Shown here: in pieces, positions 10,501-21,754 of the stretch
Layout of the letters: the number at the start of each line of letters is the position of its first letter
How positions within the stretch are numbered: position 1 is the first letter of the stretch
Assembly (NCBI RefSeq): GCF_000764305.2
Contig: NW_025947148.1
Span: forward strand, 124,001 to 188,000
Source: Hyalella azteca
Lineage: Eukaryota; Arthropoda; Malacostraca; Amphipoda; Hyalellidae
Length of the DNA stretch: 64,000 nt
Direction: 5' to 3'
Program-made: the position numbers and the translations under genes
Notes under the pieces: generated by a model
The model's input: the letters and a program-made list of their open reading frames with translations, nothing else
What the model was told of the DNA's origin: nothing
Database searches by the model: none

Positions 10501-12334
10501 ATTTTTTTTAGTCTAATTATTCAATTCACTAACTTTTTTAGAACTATAATTTATTTACTTACTATTCAGTTCCCTGCCTGCGAAGCGAAAAAAGTATGAA
10601 CTGTCTAATACCAGTCTATATTAGCCCAAGCTCTATTTAAAATACGAGATACTTTGACTATTTATTAACTGTAAAACGTGTCAACTTTTTTTTTTAAGCC
10701 GCAATTCGCATGACGAATAAACTTTATTCCACCATGTTATTAAAACGCACTGCAAAAATGTACACATTAAGTTTACAATAGAATTTATTCATGTGCAGTA
10801 TGATCGGTCACAAGGAAATTCGGCTGCTGTTGCCTGTGTTGCCGCCTCTCCTGGTCATATGTGGCCACCAGTTGTCCCAGATGCAGAGATCCCACGTCAG
10901 CTCTCGGTACTACAAATTTGGGTGAGTCTGGAATGAGGCCTTTTGTAATAAACCTCAGTTGAGGAAAATCTGTGTGATGAACGATGGAAGACTTTAATCA
11001 TCAACACTCTACTCTGATTTAAGAAAATTTCAACTTTTCGTTTCTCGCGCATTGCCTCGATTTAGCGTCGTAGAAGGGATTAATACCAGTCAATTTCTTC
11101 GTAATTAAGTAATTCAAAGCATTTTTTGGACATTTGGTTGCGTTTAAGATAAAAAATTCAATGAATTACTTAGTATATCAAAATTGAGTGTACACTCGTT
11201 ATTGAACGCTTCAATTTGCAAAATTTTCTAAATAGAGAATGCAAGAATTTCGCTTCCTCTCAGTAGAAATTGTGCGAGCTGATTCCTAAATACATATGTA
11301 CATGCACTAGAAAACTCGGATGTTCCTAACATTTTCAATGGGCAGTCGGTGGGGGTTGCTGCTATGGCTGCTGGTGCCGAGTGTTGTCTTGGTGCTCTAT
11401 TTTGGGTTGGCTCACCAACGCGGGGCTCTCACTATCATGTCCGAGCTCAGAGCTTTGCTGGGGAGCGCGACTGCACCGCTGGTGCTTTTCTTAACGCCCT
11501 GCCACGCCACGCCCCTCTACAGGTTTGCTTTAACAACGTAACAAGCTATGCTATCCGTATTATTCGACGTCAATTTTATTCAATTTATGTTTATTTGCCA
11601 AAAATAAACAACCTTGCAACGAGTTCGAGCTTCAAGTTTAATACTGAACCACAAATTGCATTTTTCAGCCTTAGATTTCATAATGCTTTTTGACTAGACT
11701 AATTAAACGCAGAAGCTATATCTTCACTGTGTCATCCACTTGCTGTTTAGTTTTGGGCACCATGAATGCTTGTATGAAAAAAGCAAATTTGAACTAGTTT
11801 TCTGCTCAGTCAATTATATATCATTGCGCTACTTAGTTTCGCGTTTGCTTGTTTTAATGTCGCGTTCTCCATTTTCAATACAGCCATCTTCACATACACG
11901 TGCCGGTGCGCTTCTTGACGTGCGAGCCGAACCTCAACCTCGCGCCCAGTTACGTCGACGAGTCTGATCGCTTCTTCCAGCACCCGGACACATGGCTGGC
12001 AGCTCACTTACCTTCTAGGATTTCTCATAGTGGGGATGAAGTCAGAAATATCTCCATGGAACCTCGTTATTTGAATTCTCATTCGCAGGGTAAAGACAGC
12101 TTTTGTTGCAAAAAGTCCACTCTTGCGCTTTCGTATCAGTTTCAAGCGAGAGACATTCTGCTGCGATATCCGACTCACATTGTAATATTTGACTCGGTCG
12201 CTGATGCTTTGCAAGATTTTCTACGTTGTTCAGGTTATGAACTTTGTGCTGCAACTTTCCATTCGTTGTTTAGGGATAAGAACCGTGGCAAATACATTCA
12301 GGTGTACTGTCTGAAAGAATCGTTAGGCCAATAG
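7547..12334 (+). CDS. PIGB: GPI mannosyltransferase 3 (PIG-B), ten exons
   Basis: Exons 7547-7659, 7894-8011, 8356-8430, 8693-8843, 9105-9252, 9683-9840, 10297-10456, 10799-10921, 11346-11522 and 11884-12334. Together they give 1674 nt and 557 aa, close to the 554 aa of human PIGB. This ER multi-pass GT22 enzyme adds the third mannose to the GPI anchor precursor from dolichol-phosphate-mannose. Exon 1 reads [20 protein letters not shown] and exon 2 [11 protein letters not shown]; these hold the luminal acidic residues typical of the family. Later landmarks are [31 protein letters not shown] and PCHATPLY. The ATG at 7547 is in frame, has A at -3 and gives an N-terminus of the expected short insect length. 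The exon 6 acceptor (AG at 9681-9682) is my phase-based choice; CAG at 9689 is stronger but out of phase. The exon 5 start could also be 9102. Confidence 0.93.
10110..10283 (+). repeat. 60-bp tandem repeat in PIGB intron 6
   Basis: About three copies with a 60-bp period: GGGCCACAACTGACCCATTG and TTCTAGAACCA recur exactly 60 bases apart (10168 and 10228), with a weaker copy before them. The array ends just upstream of the exon 7 acceptor at 10296. Confidence 0.85.
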
Positions 12335-13696
12335 CGGTTTCTTGTTACTGTCGCAGCACAACCATCCATTTCAACGCCGGTATTAGGTAAATGATACACA
12401 AGTCTTGGAGCCGGATCATTCCATGTTAAATAACGTGCAATTGTAAACCTTTAAGTAATTGTTATTTTCTAAATGATAACTGAAAAAAACTGATTTATTG
12501 ATCTCGTTCCCAAAACATCTAATTAGTTAATCAATACTGTTATCTATATGACTATATTATGTATTTTATATAGTACTAGTGTTCTGGCTATTCAAAAATT
12601 CGTCTACGTGGCTTCAGATGAACATGCCCTTGAAATTTGTGAATATTAAAGTTGAATTAGTTGATACTTTATGTACGCATAATAATCCGGGTATTCACTT
12701 GAAAAAATATGCAATGCACGCTCACTCATATTATTGAACCACTAGTATTAGTAAACTGCTACTGTAACGTTGATAAAGGCGTTGCTATATTGTTATTTAC
12801 TTGCATCTAAGTAGCTAAGAGCGATTGGATCTCTGAATACATTAATCACGTTTATGACAAGGCTGTACTTGCTCCCACGATGAGGCAGGAAAAAATCAAT
12901 GAATTGTTACAACTGTTAATTAGCGCCAAAAAAACTAGAATTTGTGAAATTCATCAGAATTTGTTAAAATTACTCCCGTCTGTCTATTTCTTTAAAATTA
13001 GTATTTTAACAATTAGGAAAGAATAAGTGAAAGTTATAAGATAGAATCACAAGTTTTCATAACCCTGAACAATTTAAATGCTATTTCTTACTGTTATAAC
13101 TTAAGCCTTTTTTGTCCAAATACAAAATTTATTTTTTTATAATTAGTCATTTTTACGCCTGTTAAATTTTATCACAAATATACTGGTCAGAATAGGAGTT
13201 AGTAGTCTTTTAGTAAATAATAACCGAGCATTGAGGTCATATTTTACAAACACTTCAAGAGTCTGTTCAAGCAGCCCCGAAATGTATTGCATACGGCAAG
13301 AACTGAACACAGATATTAAAATTGATAATTTATTACTCGCATATCGTTTGTCACTCAATGATGAACCTAAATAAATAGGTACTTGAGATAAAGTGAAAGC
13401 CTGTTTAAGGTCATCAGCAGGTAATTTATTCACAAACATTACAAATAAGGAATGTTTATTGATTAACTAAACTATCTATGGCCATTGGCTTCTCCAATGA
13501 AGTCGATTCGTATGGTTCTTAATTCATCAGATTCAAATGGTTAATGCTATTATTAAGTTCATTCTATAATCAGTGATTCTCATACTTTATCACCTAAACT
13601 ACATCTGGTATTAGGAAACTAGTGTAACTGTTAAATTCCATGTACATATATCTACAACAAAGCGTTACTCGCTGTACACACCGAAAATAAACGTGC
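12335..13696. other. Convergent intergenic region between PIGB and PRPF18
   Basis: It holds the 3' UTRs of both genes, which converge here. TTTATT (AATAAA on the minus strand) occurs at several places near 13130-13460 and could serve PRPF18. No other gene is supported; the open frame at 13143-13439 (-) looks random. Confidence 0.5.
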
Positions 13697-14740
13697 TTAA
13701 AAAGGTACAGCTTTGTACTCGACGCACCGAGACGGGACTGTAGTGTAGTACTCCTGGCATTTGGTTATCAATCTCTTCAAGCCCTGGATGTACTTCCTCT
13801 GCGTTTCATCGTTAAGTACATGTGCGACGTGTTTACTGAAAATTTTCTCACGACCTGTACGGGCATGAATACCCACCATAGTAACACCAATGGGCCAAGG
13901 GGCGTTACCGATTGCCATAGTTAGGTAAGCATCGTTGGCTCCCACATAGTTGCGCTCCAGGCAGTGCTGTACAATTTCCACCAGGCACTCTAAGATGTCT
14001 TCAGGTAAAGTGCGTTTTTTTAGCCTTTTTGTGAGAGGTTTCAGGTAACTGCGAGTTTGGTTGTAGGTAGCAGCTTCTTTCTTCCCCAGAACACTCATCT
14101 TTTCAGAATCAGGCCTACTGTTCAATTTTTTGCCCCAAATTTGGAGGATTAATTCAACAAATTGCATGACAAGCTTGCAACTCACCTCTATGCTGTTCTT
14201 ATCTTTTGACAAACTTTTGGCAAGTTCAACCAAATCTTCCATGGTGAGCTCAGCTTGACCAAGATGCACATCTTTATTTTTACCATCTTTTTCTTGATAT
14301 TTTAAAAGTTCTTGTAAATAAGCTTTGTCTACATTGTTCATAGCCTCTTGGAAATCATTCCGAAGTCCTCTGTTAATTTCAGGCTCAATAATTTCCAATT
14401 TCCTCAGTCTACGGAAAGCAAGATTGTCAGTCTCTCCAAAAAGTCTGATAGGTTCTTCACGCTCTCTCAGTCGCCGCACCACCTCGGCCCTTGCTAACTC
14501 TGGCCCTGCATCAGATCCCAAGGCATCTTTTGTTGGCGATTCTCCATTGCTGGATGTGCTGATGGAGCATGAGAGGCCCCGACTGGAACCTTCTCCAGAG
14601 TCTTGGTCTTTGCTCTGCTGTTGGACATCATCATTGTTAAGCTTGGCTCGCTTAAAATAGTTTTGACCTTCTTCCAAAACACCTGAGTCCCGCAGCTGTT
14701 GCTTTTTAGCAGCTATTTCAGCTTTCAATGCTGCTAACAT
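13697..14740 (-). CDS. PRPF18: Pre-mRNA-splicing factor 18, single coding exon
   Basis: This 347-aa reading frame runs from ATG (14738-14740) to a stop at 13697. PRPF18/Prp18 acts with Slu7 in the second step of splicing. The N-terminus has KAEIAAKKQQL and YFKRAKL, as in animal PRPF18. The PRP4-like motif EPIRLFGETDNLAFRRLRKLE follows at about residues 96-116. The C-terminal Prp18 helical domain includes NDAYLTMAIGNAPWPIGVTM and GIHARTGREKIFSKHVAHVL, then VEYKAVPF at the end. Length matches the human protein (342 aa). A region of about 40 residues before the PRP4-like motif is Ser/Asp-rich and poorly conserved. The coding region has no intron, but a 3' splice site (CTTTACAG) lies 10 bases upstream of the ATG, so a 5' UTR intron is likely. 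This argues against a processed copy. Confidence 0.96.
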   Translation of the reverse strand: MLAALKAEIAAKKQQLRDSGVLEEGQNYFKRAKLNNDDVQQQSKDQDSGEGSSRGLSCSISTSSNGESPTKDALGSDAGPELARAEVVRRLREREEPIRLFGETDNLAFRRLRKLEIIEPEINRGLRNDFQEAMNNVDKAYLQELLKYQEKDGKNKDVHLGQAELTMEDLVELAKSLSKDKNSIEVSCKLVMQFVELILQIWGKKLNSRPDSEKMSVLGKKEAATYNQTRSYLKPLTKRLKKRTLPEDILECLVEIVQHCLERNYVGANDAYLTMAIGNAPWPIGVTMVGIHARTGREKIFSKHVAHVLNDETQRKYIQGLKRLITKCQEYYTTVPSRCVEYKAVPF

Positions 14741-14750
14741 CCTGATCTAC

Positions 14751-14763
14751 CTGTAAAGAGAAA
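14751..14763 (-). promoter_or_regulatory. 3' splice site in the PRPF18 5' UTR
   Basis: On the minus strand, TTTCTCTTTACAG followed by GTAGATCAGG and the ATG gives a pyrimidine tract and AG. The matching upstream non-coding exon was not located. Confidence 0.6.
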
Positions 14764-15815
14764 TAAAACAACTTTAGATTCAACACCTTTAGCTTTAATT
14801 TCACTTGAAACAACTTCAGTCCTCTTGATCATAGTGGTTGAATACTAAGTTATTGCAAAATATCAAAGACTGTTACTTTGATGGGAGACTAGCTGAAAAA
14901 GAACAATCTTTGTTTGAAACAAATCTAATCACAAATGTTTGTGGCTGTGGGTTTTTGTGCACAGTGACTGTATGCAAAGATATGCAATTAATTGGCGTGT
15001 ATTGCCTAAATTTTACCTCAAAGATATGGCTGAACACAGTAATAATAGGACAATTGATGATAGTCAAATATCAATACCTCAAATGATTGACTTATGTATT
15101 AAATTTGTGGTGAAATGTTTCCGCTCCAGACTTGAAAAAATTCCAATGATAATTCTGTTACGGATGTACAGAAGCAATCATTTCAGCCTAAGTCATTATA
15201 AACTAAGGAGCATAAGTTCTTAACTATTTTAATTTATTTTCTTGGATTACATGTTAAATTGAATGCTTGTTTCATGTACCTAACAAATAATTGCACAAAT
15301 TGAATCAATTTCATAGCCAATTTTTCTTAACAATTATGATTTTTGAATGATCCTTACCAAATCAGAACAGTGATTTGAATATCATAATTCAGTAATGTTT
15401 ATTAAAATCCAAAATAAAAGAAAAACTTTCCATCAGTGTGAAATAGCTTCATTAGACTGGAAAGTAAAACATTTTAGTTTTTTGGAAGAAAATTACCATA
15501 TAGAGATTGCCATCTCAGAGCCTAATTAATTAAGCATATCAAAAATAATGTTCATAATTGTTCAAGTTCAAGAAGAGATGATAAGGTAAGACAATAATGA
15601 ACCGTGGTCAAAAAACTATACACTATGGAAGACTTGAAAAATTGAGCATTAGTGGAACATATTGATGACTAACCCACCAAGTTGTACTCATCGTGTGTAT
15701 TCTATTTTGTACATATTATTGAATAGGATATCTTAACATTTGAAACTTCATGTACATATAATTTAAGATCAAAACAGTTCATAAAAATGTTATGAAGGTA
15801 TTCCTGAATGCTATA
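14764..15815. other. PRPF18 upstream region, nothing else recognised
   Basis: AT-rich DNA with no convincing gene. It should hold the PRPF18 promoter and a 5' non-coding exon. Confidence 0.35.
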
Positions 15816-16900
15816 CCATCAAACTGGGTAATAAGGGATGGTTTTGAGTGTTTCTTTTTTGTTAACAACTTCTTACCATGAAACATTTCATAAACAAGTT
15901 TGGGCTCATTTTAACGGTCTTCTTGAGGGCAATCATATGGCATCTCCAAAAAATTCCATATACTATTCCGAAGGTGCAAGATGCAAAAGAAAAGTGTCCC
16001 AAATTACTCCTGGGAGTGGTGTAATCCAGGACACTTGAAATAAAACTTAATTTTAAAACATTTGAAGCATGCATAGTGCATTAATCCATTACTAACAGTA
16101 CTCTGAAGTCCTCCTCTTCCTTTGTAGATGCAGAATAAATGACATTTTCTATGATTTTTACAAACTTGTTTTTCCCTTATTGATTTATATTACCATATCC
16201 TTACATTTCTGTATTATTGATGTGATATTACTGTTTCTATTGTCCACTGCAGGCTTCATTTCAGAAGCCGTATAGCATTTATTCTGTACCTGTTATATTA
16301 CAGGACAACTTGTAATTTCATACCATTTTAATTGGGACAAATGAATTTGCTATAACAAAAATATATCGTAAAAAAACACCTGAAACAGAAAGGAAAATTT
16401 TAGTGACAACCATCATAATTTTTGGAGAAATAAATCATTTTTTAGGTTAATTACTTCATATTCTATGTTGCCTGGTGCGCAATTCTGTCTATGAAATTCT
16501 ATGCGCAATTTTGTGATGCCGATGATACATTAATTTTTATGACGTAAAATTTTTTTCACTGAGCAAGGTAAATGTAATCAAATTTTTTTGTTGTTACTTG
16601 ATTTTTTCTGTTAACTGTAGCCTTTGCTTATTGAGGTTCTACTGTAAATGCGTTTTTAGGGGTGTCCCTTGTTACCCCAGGGGAGTGTCCCTTATTACCC
16701 CATCTTGTGGAAAAGGCCGCCATTCTTTTTAATGAAATAAGCAAATTTGATCAATCACATTTTTAAGCAACACCTGTGTGTAACTTTTATGTAAGTTAGC
16801 TTTTTTAATATGGCAAATATATTTTCTATTTGCTTCAGACTTTAGCAGAGGTACTTTGACAAAATCTCACTTTCCATACTTTATTCCGGTACATTACGGT
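15816..16900 (-). mobile_element. TIR element family 1, copy C (reverse)
   Basis: TA at 15814-15815 is followed by CCATCAAACTGGGTAATAAG, a relative of the copy A terminus. The body repeats the blocks of copies A and B in reverse: GAAACATTTCATAAACAAG, then the element-family open frame (15862-16074, minus strand), the CACCTGAAACAGAAAGG block near 16380 and AAATGCGTTTTTAGGGGTGT near 16645. The far part to about 16860 matches the left part of copy A (CGCCATATTAAAAAA region). Confidence 0.65.
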
Positions 16901-16979
16901 GCATGGCGCAAATTGATGCAATGATAATAAAAATTCCCGCGCACCTGGCACATCTTCCTGACCGTGGTCTGCACCCTGG

Positions 16980-18179
16980 CATGCTTCAAACATTTTAAAA
17001 ATTAGGTTTTTTATATTAAGATGCCGTTAGATGCGTCAAGATGCACACTTTTATTTTTTGTCTGGCACCTTACCATCCTTACAAATAGCATATAGATTTC
17101 TTTTGGAGATGCCATTGCAGCCATACAATAGATCTCAAAAACTTTCAAATTAAACCCAAACTTGTTCATGAAATGTTTCATGGTAAGAAGCTATTAACAA
17201 AAATGCTCAAAACCATCCTTTAGGGTAAACGCGGTATATTCCAACACATTAAGGACGCATAGAGAAATGAAAAACTATAAAAAAATAACTGTATGCTTTA
17301 CTCAAGTTCTGTTTGCTTTATGTAACTCGCAAAACACCGTACTATGCGCCAGCAATGATGAAACGTCACAAAATGTTGCCCTATTTATTTAAAAGCCTTT
17401 AGAATGCAAACCTACCAAATCCCTATATTCTGACACTGTGTGTGGCAATATTTGGCATGTGGTGAGGCGTATTCCGTCCACGCTTCAAATTCTACTGATA
17501 CGTAATGCCGTCATCCACGTGTTCGAATTCCGTTCGCTGTGCGAGCTGTATTGGAATACAACACGGCTTTGAATTAGAACACTAATGAATATTGAACACT
17601 ACTTAATAACGCTTTTAATTAACAACTATTAAGCTTTTAATTAAGCAAATTTTAATTTTTGTACATAGCTTGGAACGATCTGTGAGTGTCCAATTCAAGT
17701 TGTGACGGAATTAGTTTTCATGTGTCTAAATCCATTTCTCAACTTAATCATCTATTAATTTATTTACCACTTGAAATCAGCAAATACAAGTATACTTAAA
17801 GGATTCCTAATATATTCACAGACATATTTAAAAGTCTCAACCCATAATTTTCTTCCTATACAAACAGTTATTCACTATTTGGTAGAGCAAGGTCAACTGT
17901 CAAATTTGACACATTTTTCGATGATCTCACTGGGTAGTGGGTAGCGTGCATTGTCTCTCTTTGGATCTCAATATTTTCCTGCTAGATGGCCAAGACCTAG
18001 TGTTTTGGCATTAGTTCGACGCGTAAATGTATCATCTTATGTATGACGTCACCATTTCAACCATCAACAAACGCATGAAACTAAAACAAAGCTTAATATA
18101 AAGGAAAAACTAGAGAGGTGACAGAATTACCCACGATGTCGGAATATACCGCGTTTACCCTATTACCCCTGTTTGATGG
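16980..18179 (+). mobile_element. TIR element family 1, copy D, split by a nested insertion
   Basis: 16980-17222 is the 3' part of the family (CTGGCACCTTAC, ACAAATAGCATATA, GAAATGTTTCATGGTAAGAAG). It stops at CCATCCTTTA, then resumes after 18160 with TATTACCCCTGTTTGATGG to 18179. Copies C and D face each other, so their ends form long inverted arms of more than 200 bp (15816 inward and 18179 inward). They may be one element with long TIRs or two head-to-head copies. Confidence 0.65.
17223..18160. mobile_element. TIR element family 2 (938 bp), nested in family 1
   Basis: TIRs GGGTAAACGCGGTATATTCC at 17223 and its inverse ending at 18160, flanked by TA on both sides (17221-17222 and 18161-18162). 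Removing the element and one TA rejoins the family 1 terminus, so the insertion is younger than its host copy. No transposase is visible. TA target and TIRs fit Tc1/mariner-like transposons. Confidence 0.82.
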
Positions 18180-18394
18180 TTGTCAGTAGTCACTAACATG
18201 ACACGGTGCAGAGTTTGGTGGATGGTTTGCCAATTTTTCCATTTGTGGACCAAAAACCTCACTAACTCACTGTACCCAATCCATGGTCAGGAAGATTTGC
18301 CAGGTGTGCAGGAATTTATTTTGTCATTTTACCGACCTGCGCGAGCACCGTACTATGCTGGTAAAAAATGCGCCATGCGCCGTACTTTAGAAAG

Positions 18395-18441
18395 CTAAAA
18401 TAGTTCTACTATTTTAGTCGACAATATACGCGAGTATATTG
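18395..18441. repeat. Two adjacent perfect hairpins
   Basis: CTAAAATAG (18395-18403) pairs with CTATTTTAG (18409-18417) across 5 bases. CAATATAC (18422-18429) pairs with GTATATTG (18434-18441) across 4 bases. Function unknown. Confidence 0.75.
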
Positions 18442-19024
18442 ACTACGCGAGTTGAACTGACAATAATAAAATGTAAGACATGTCCTGGTTACTTCTGACT
18501 CTTCCGCTTGTCCGCCTTGTTGCTGTCGGATACGGAACGTACGGTAATTGTAAACTGCGGCTATTATACATACGAAATGTAAACAGACAGTGTTCAGTGT
18601 TGTCTGTGTTGCCATATGACTTTGGAGAAAATTTCTTCTAAAATAAAGTTCTAGATTTCTCATTCACCAAATTTCCGTATCAATAAAAATCATATATTAT
18701 TGAAAGATAATTAAAGGCATACTGTACTGAGTAATGTGAGTATTATGTCTGTTCCTCCACAAACTGCTCATGCTTGGCAGCGCGACATAGAATTGATGGC
18801 CGGGATTGCGCGAACACGTGCGCGAAGAGAATCAATTTTCACTACATTGCAACAACTGTGCACAGCAATAGCTTAAAAAAAGTGAAAATGTGCAGGAAAA
18901 TTCACCGAAAACATACATCATCCTGAGTGTGGTACCCAATATGCATTGTCAGTTGTCACATCACCAGCAGTCTTCAAGACAAATTATCACACTCAACTTC
19001 TCAAGAGGCATAGGTGCTTAACCA
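18442..19024. other. Intergenic, nothing recognised
   Basis: No coding or repeat signal that I can name between the hairpins and the next family 2 copy. Confidence 0.35.
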
Positions 19025-19389
19025 GGGTAAACGCGGTATATTCCGACACATTAAGGACGCATCGAGAAATGAAGAACTATAAAAAAAACCGTATGCGTTA
19101 CATAAGTTCTGTTGCCTTCACATGACTCTCAAAACAATTCACTACGCGTCAGCAACAATGAAACGTCACAAAATGTTGCCATATTTATTAAAAAGCCTTT
19201 AGAATGGAAACCTACCAAATCCCTATATTCCGTCACTAATCATAGTGGCAAAGCAGAGAGTTTTTTAGACTCTCCCTCAAGTTCATTTTTAATCAATGAA
19301 CGCATGGAACTAAAACAAAGCTTAATATAAAGGAAAAGCTGGAGAGGTGACGGAATTACCTACGATGTCGGAATATACCGCGTTTACGG
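19025..19389. mobile_element. TIR element family 2, short copy (about 365 bp)
   Basis: It has the same TIR as the 938-bp copy (GGGTAAACGCGGTATATTCC at 19025, inverse at 19365-19389), the same left 190 bases and the same right 80 bases. The middle is missing, so it is an internal-deletion derivative. The last bases of the right end differ (TTTACGG) and no TA duplication is clear. Confidence 0.78.
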
Positions 19390-19575
19390 TACCCCATGCT
19401 TTTGCATCGGGCACTTTACAAATAGCATATGAAATTTTTTGGAGATGCCATACAATAGCCCTCACTGCCTCACAAAGACCTTTAAAATGAGCCCAAACTT
19501 ATTTAGGAAATGTTTCATTGTAAATTGTAATACCTAAATTATTAATGAAAAATGCTCAAATTGGGGTACGATGCA
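19390..19575 (+). mobile_element. TIR element family 1 fragment
   Basis: CGGGCACTTTACAAATAGCA and GAAATGTTTCATTGTAAA follow the order of the 3' part of copies A, B and D. The fragment ends near AAATTGGGGTACGA. Confidence 0.6.
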
Positions 19576-20205
19576 TGGCTAGTTCAGTTGACTTTGTTAT
19601 CCAGTCGTGAGTCGTTTACTTATTTTAAACTGTTAAATCTTTCCTAGTTACTAAATACTAAGTTAGGTACGAAGATTTTGAAAACGCGACTTCTTAGGTA
19701 TTACTTTCATATTAAAATCGGTTTCTGAAACAAAACGGATAAAATTAGAATAAACTAGTATTGCACATATGATAATTAAGCTGAGTAAAATATTTTATTT
19801 CGACTATAAGCACATCAAGGGACAAGACGTAAAATCACGTAAATACAAGAACACGAGCCGTCAGTAAAACACGTACCAAATATTTCCCTCGACCAGGTAA
19901 ATCGAGAGCCAGCATCGAACTGAATCCTTATCCGTAAATTAAAATGGACTATGGTTCTGGTGCGCACAATACACACGCACTAGGCGGACAATATTTTTAA
20001 AGGAACCTTATATTTAACAGTGTTATTAAAATTATTAGCGGTGAAATGGAAGTGAGTAGCAGTATCACGGACGATAGTGGCTGAGTATTGAGCGTGAGTT
20101 GCGTTGTTGACAAGTGGGCGTTGATAATCACTTGACTTTCAAGGGAGAACCACCGCCGTGCGATACACTCGAGTTTCAGTGAGCTATAGTGAGCTTGTTT
20201 TGCAG
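19576..20205. other. Intergenic, nothing recognised
   Basis: No repeat or gene that I can name up to the possible exon at 20206. Confidence 0.3.
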
Positions 20206-20340
20206 GTGACGCCGTGAGCAGAAATTTCAAGCTTGCGGATACCAGGCACAGGCCACTGGCACAGGCCTGCTTGGAGCTGGAGAACAGTGAGGTGCCGTGG
20301 CTGGTGGCGGTGAGGAATGAGGATCGTTTTTGGAAACTAG
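20206..20340 (+). CDS. Possible exon of an unrecognised gene
   Basis: A pyrimidine/G-rich tract ending TTTTGCAG precedes 20206, and a donor GTTAGT follows 20340. Only one frame is open across the interval. It reads GDAVSRNFKLADTRHRPLAQ at the start and VPWLVAVRNEDRFWKL at the end, and is GC-rich like the true exons of this window. I do not recognise the protein. The phase at its end does not fit the next candidate (21755-22112), so an unseen exon would have to lie between. It could also be chance. Confidence 0.3.
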
Positions 20341-20379
20341 GTTAGTATGCGTTCCACATAACACAACATAGTGATGTCG

Positions 20380-20705
20380 GCGCTTAAGAGTAGGCCTGAT
20401 GTGGCCTGTCGCAGATTTTTGTAGTTTTCGTGACTTGTTAACAGAAATCTAAAATCGTGTTCTTTGACCGGATATTTTCAGGACTGACGATAGTTTGAAA
20501 TGGCTACTTGACTTCCACCGGGTTCGATATGGTGCTAGGCATTTCAAGTCTGAACATATATTTTTCCATAACTTTATCTAGTCTGTTCTTGAACGCGTTC
20601 ATACTCGGAGCGCCAGCGATGTGATCGGAGAGGCTGATCCACATGTCGGCGATTCGAAGCGAGAATAAATGTTGTCGCATGGATAAGATGCAGCGCAGTT
20701 TTTTT
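20380..20705 (-). pseudogene. Non-LTR retrotransposon 3' end (RT C-terminus)
   Basis: On the minus strand 20700-20504 reads SMRQHLFSLRIADMWISLSD then SMNAFKNRLDKVMEKYMFRL and a stop at 20504-20506. This is the conserved C-terminus of CR1/L2/RTE-type ORF2 proteins (FS.R....WN.LP...V.A.S...FK..LD). The DNA downstream to 20380 is shared with the copy at 61610-62150. Confidence 0.75.
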
Positions 20706-20929
20706 CGCAGGTTTACTCAATTCTCGTTAAACCTTAACTCACTTCTTAACTCTGGGTATGCACCAAGTTTGGTTCAATGCAGGTTCTGCTTGGAATCGTT
20801 AAACTTTCCTGCGTATTGAAAGTTATGTGGCACGTCGTCCGTAATATTGTGGTCTCGTAGGTTTTCGTTTAATCTCTATTATAAAGTTAATATGGTCTTA
20901 ATCTAACTGCTTTCGAAATAAGCAATATA

Positions 20930-21190
20930 TAAACAGTGGTCAAAGTTCAGAGTATCAGGATTGGAGCAGAGAGGCGCGGGTTCGATCCCAGCTCTGCGCG
21001 TCAGTTTCTGGTCAGAATCGGCAAGAAGGTCGGGCGGTTAAGCACAGCAGATTATTGTAGCAGTGAGTTGTGAGTTCGAGACCGCAACACGCAACAAACT
21101 GTGAATGTTCTGCGCTGTTAGGAATCGGCGACAGGCCTAAGGCTAAATAAATGCTGAAACCGCTATTATTATTATTATTATTATTATTTT
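20930..21190 (+). mobile_element. tRNA-derived SINE with (ATT)n tail
   Basis: A perfect pol III B box, GGGTTCGATCCC, lies at 20978-20989, and a second B-box-like motif, GAGTTCGAGACC, near 21072. Before the second there is a GCGGTTAAGCAC stretch resembling an A box. The unit ends with AATAAATGCTGAAACCGC and a (TAT/ATT)n run at 21164-21187. I do not see a full cloverleaf, so this is not a tRNA gene. Confidence 0.55.
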
Positions 21191-21754
21191 TATAACCGCT
21201 ATATAAGAAGGTCGCCATCCGCTGTACCAAGTATTACTTGGAGTACGACATTTCTTGGAATGAAGAACCTTAATTAGGTCTTATCGAGATCGCGTGCTGG
21301 AACGTCAGAAACTTGCTAAGCTAAATGAGTTAAGTAGCTTAGCATGAAACCAAATTAATGCGTGCAAAGCTCGATTTTCCTCGACTGTCATGTCTGCCTC
21401 TTCTCATATGAACAAGTAATCATTGGTTATGAGGTGTGCGTGACTCGCTACAAGTTTATTTTAAAGTTATTACTGGTGTTTGAATAGTTTTATGGGCCTT
21501 TTATCCCTATGTTTACAAGGCTTTTGTTGTGATAGGGACATAAATATAAGAGGGGTCTCTTAAATCAGTGCTCACTTGAACATGGGACCTTGTAGAATTT
21601 AAGGTTTCGAGTTGCGATGCTGTATATTTCGGGGAATGACCAGGTTAAAAAATAACGTATGACTCCTCTCTCCAGTTGTTCATAGATGTATTTATAAATT
21701 GATAAGTTTCCTCATGACGGATCATCGAACGAATTATATGTCACTTATCATCAG

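Noticed and set aside
20978..20989. B box as part of a real tRNA gene
   Set aside because: No cloverleaf with a matching acceptor stem and anticodon; followed by a SINE-like body and (ATT)n tail.
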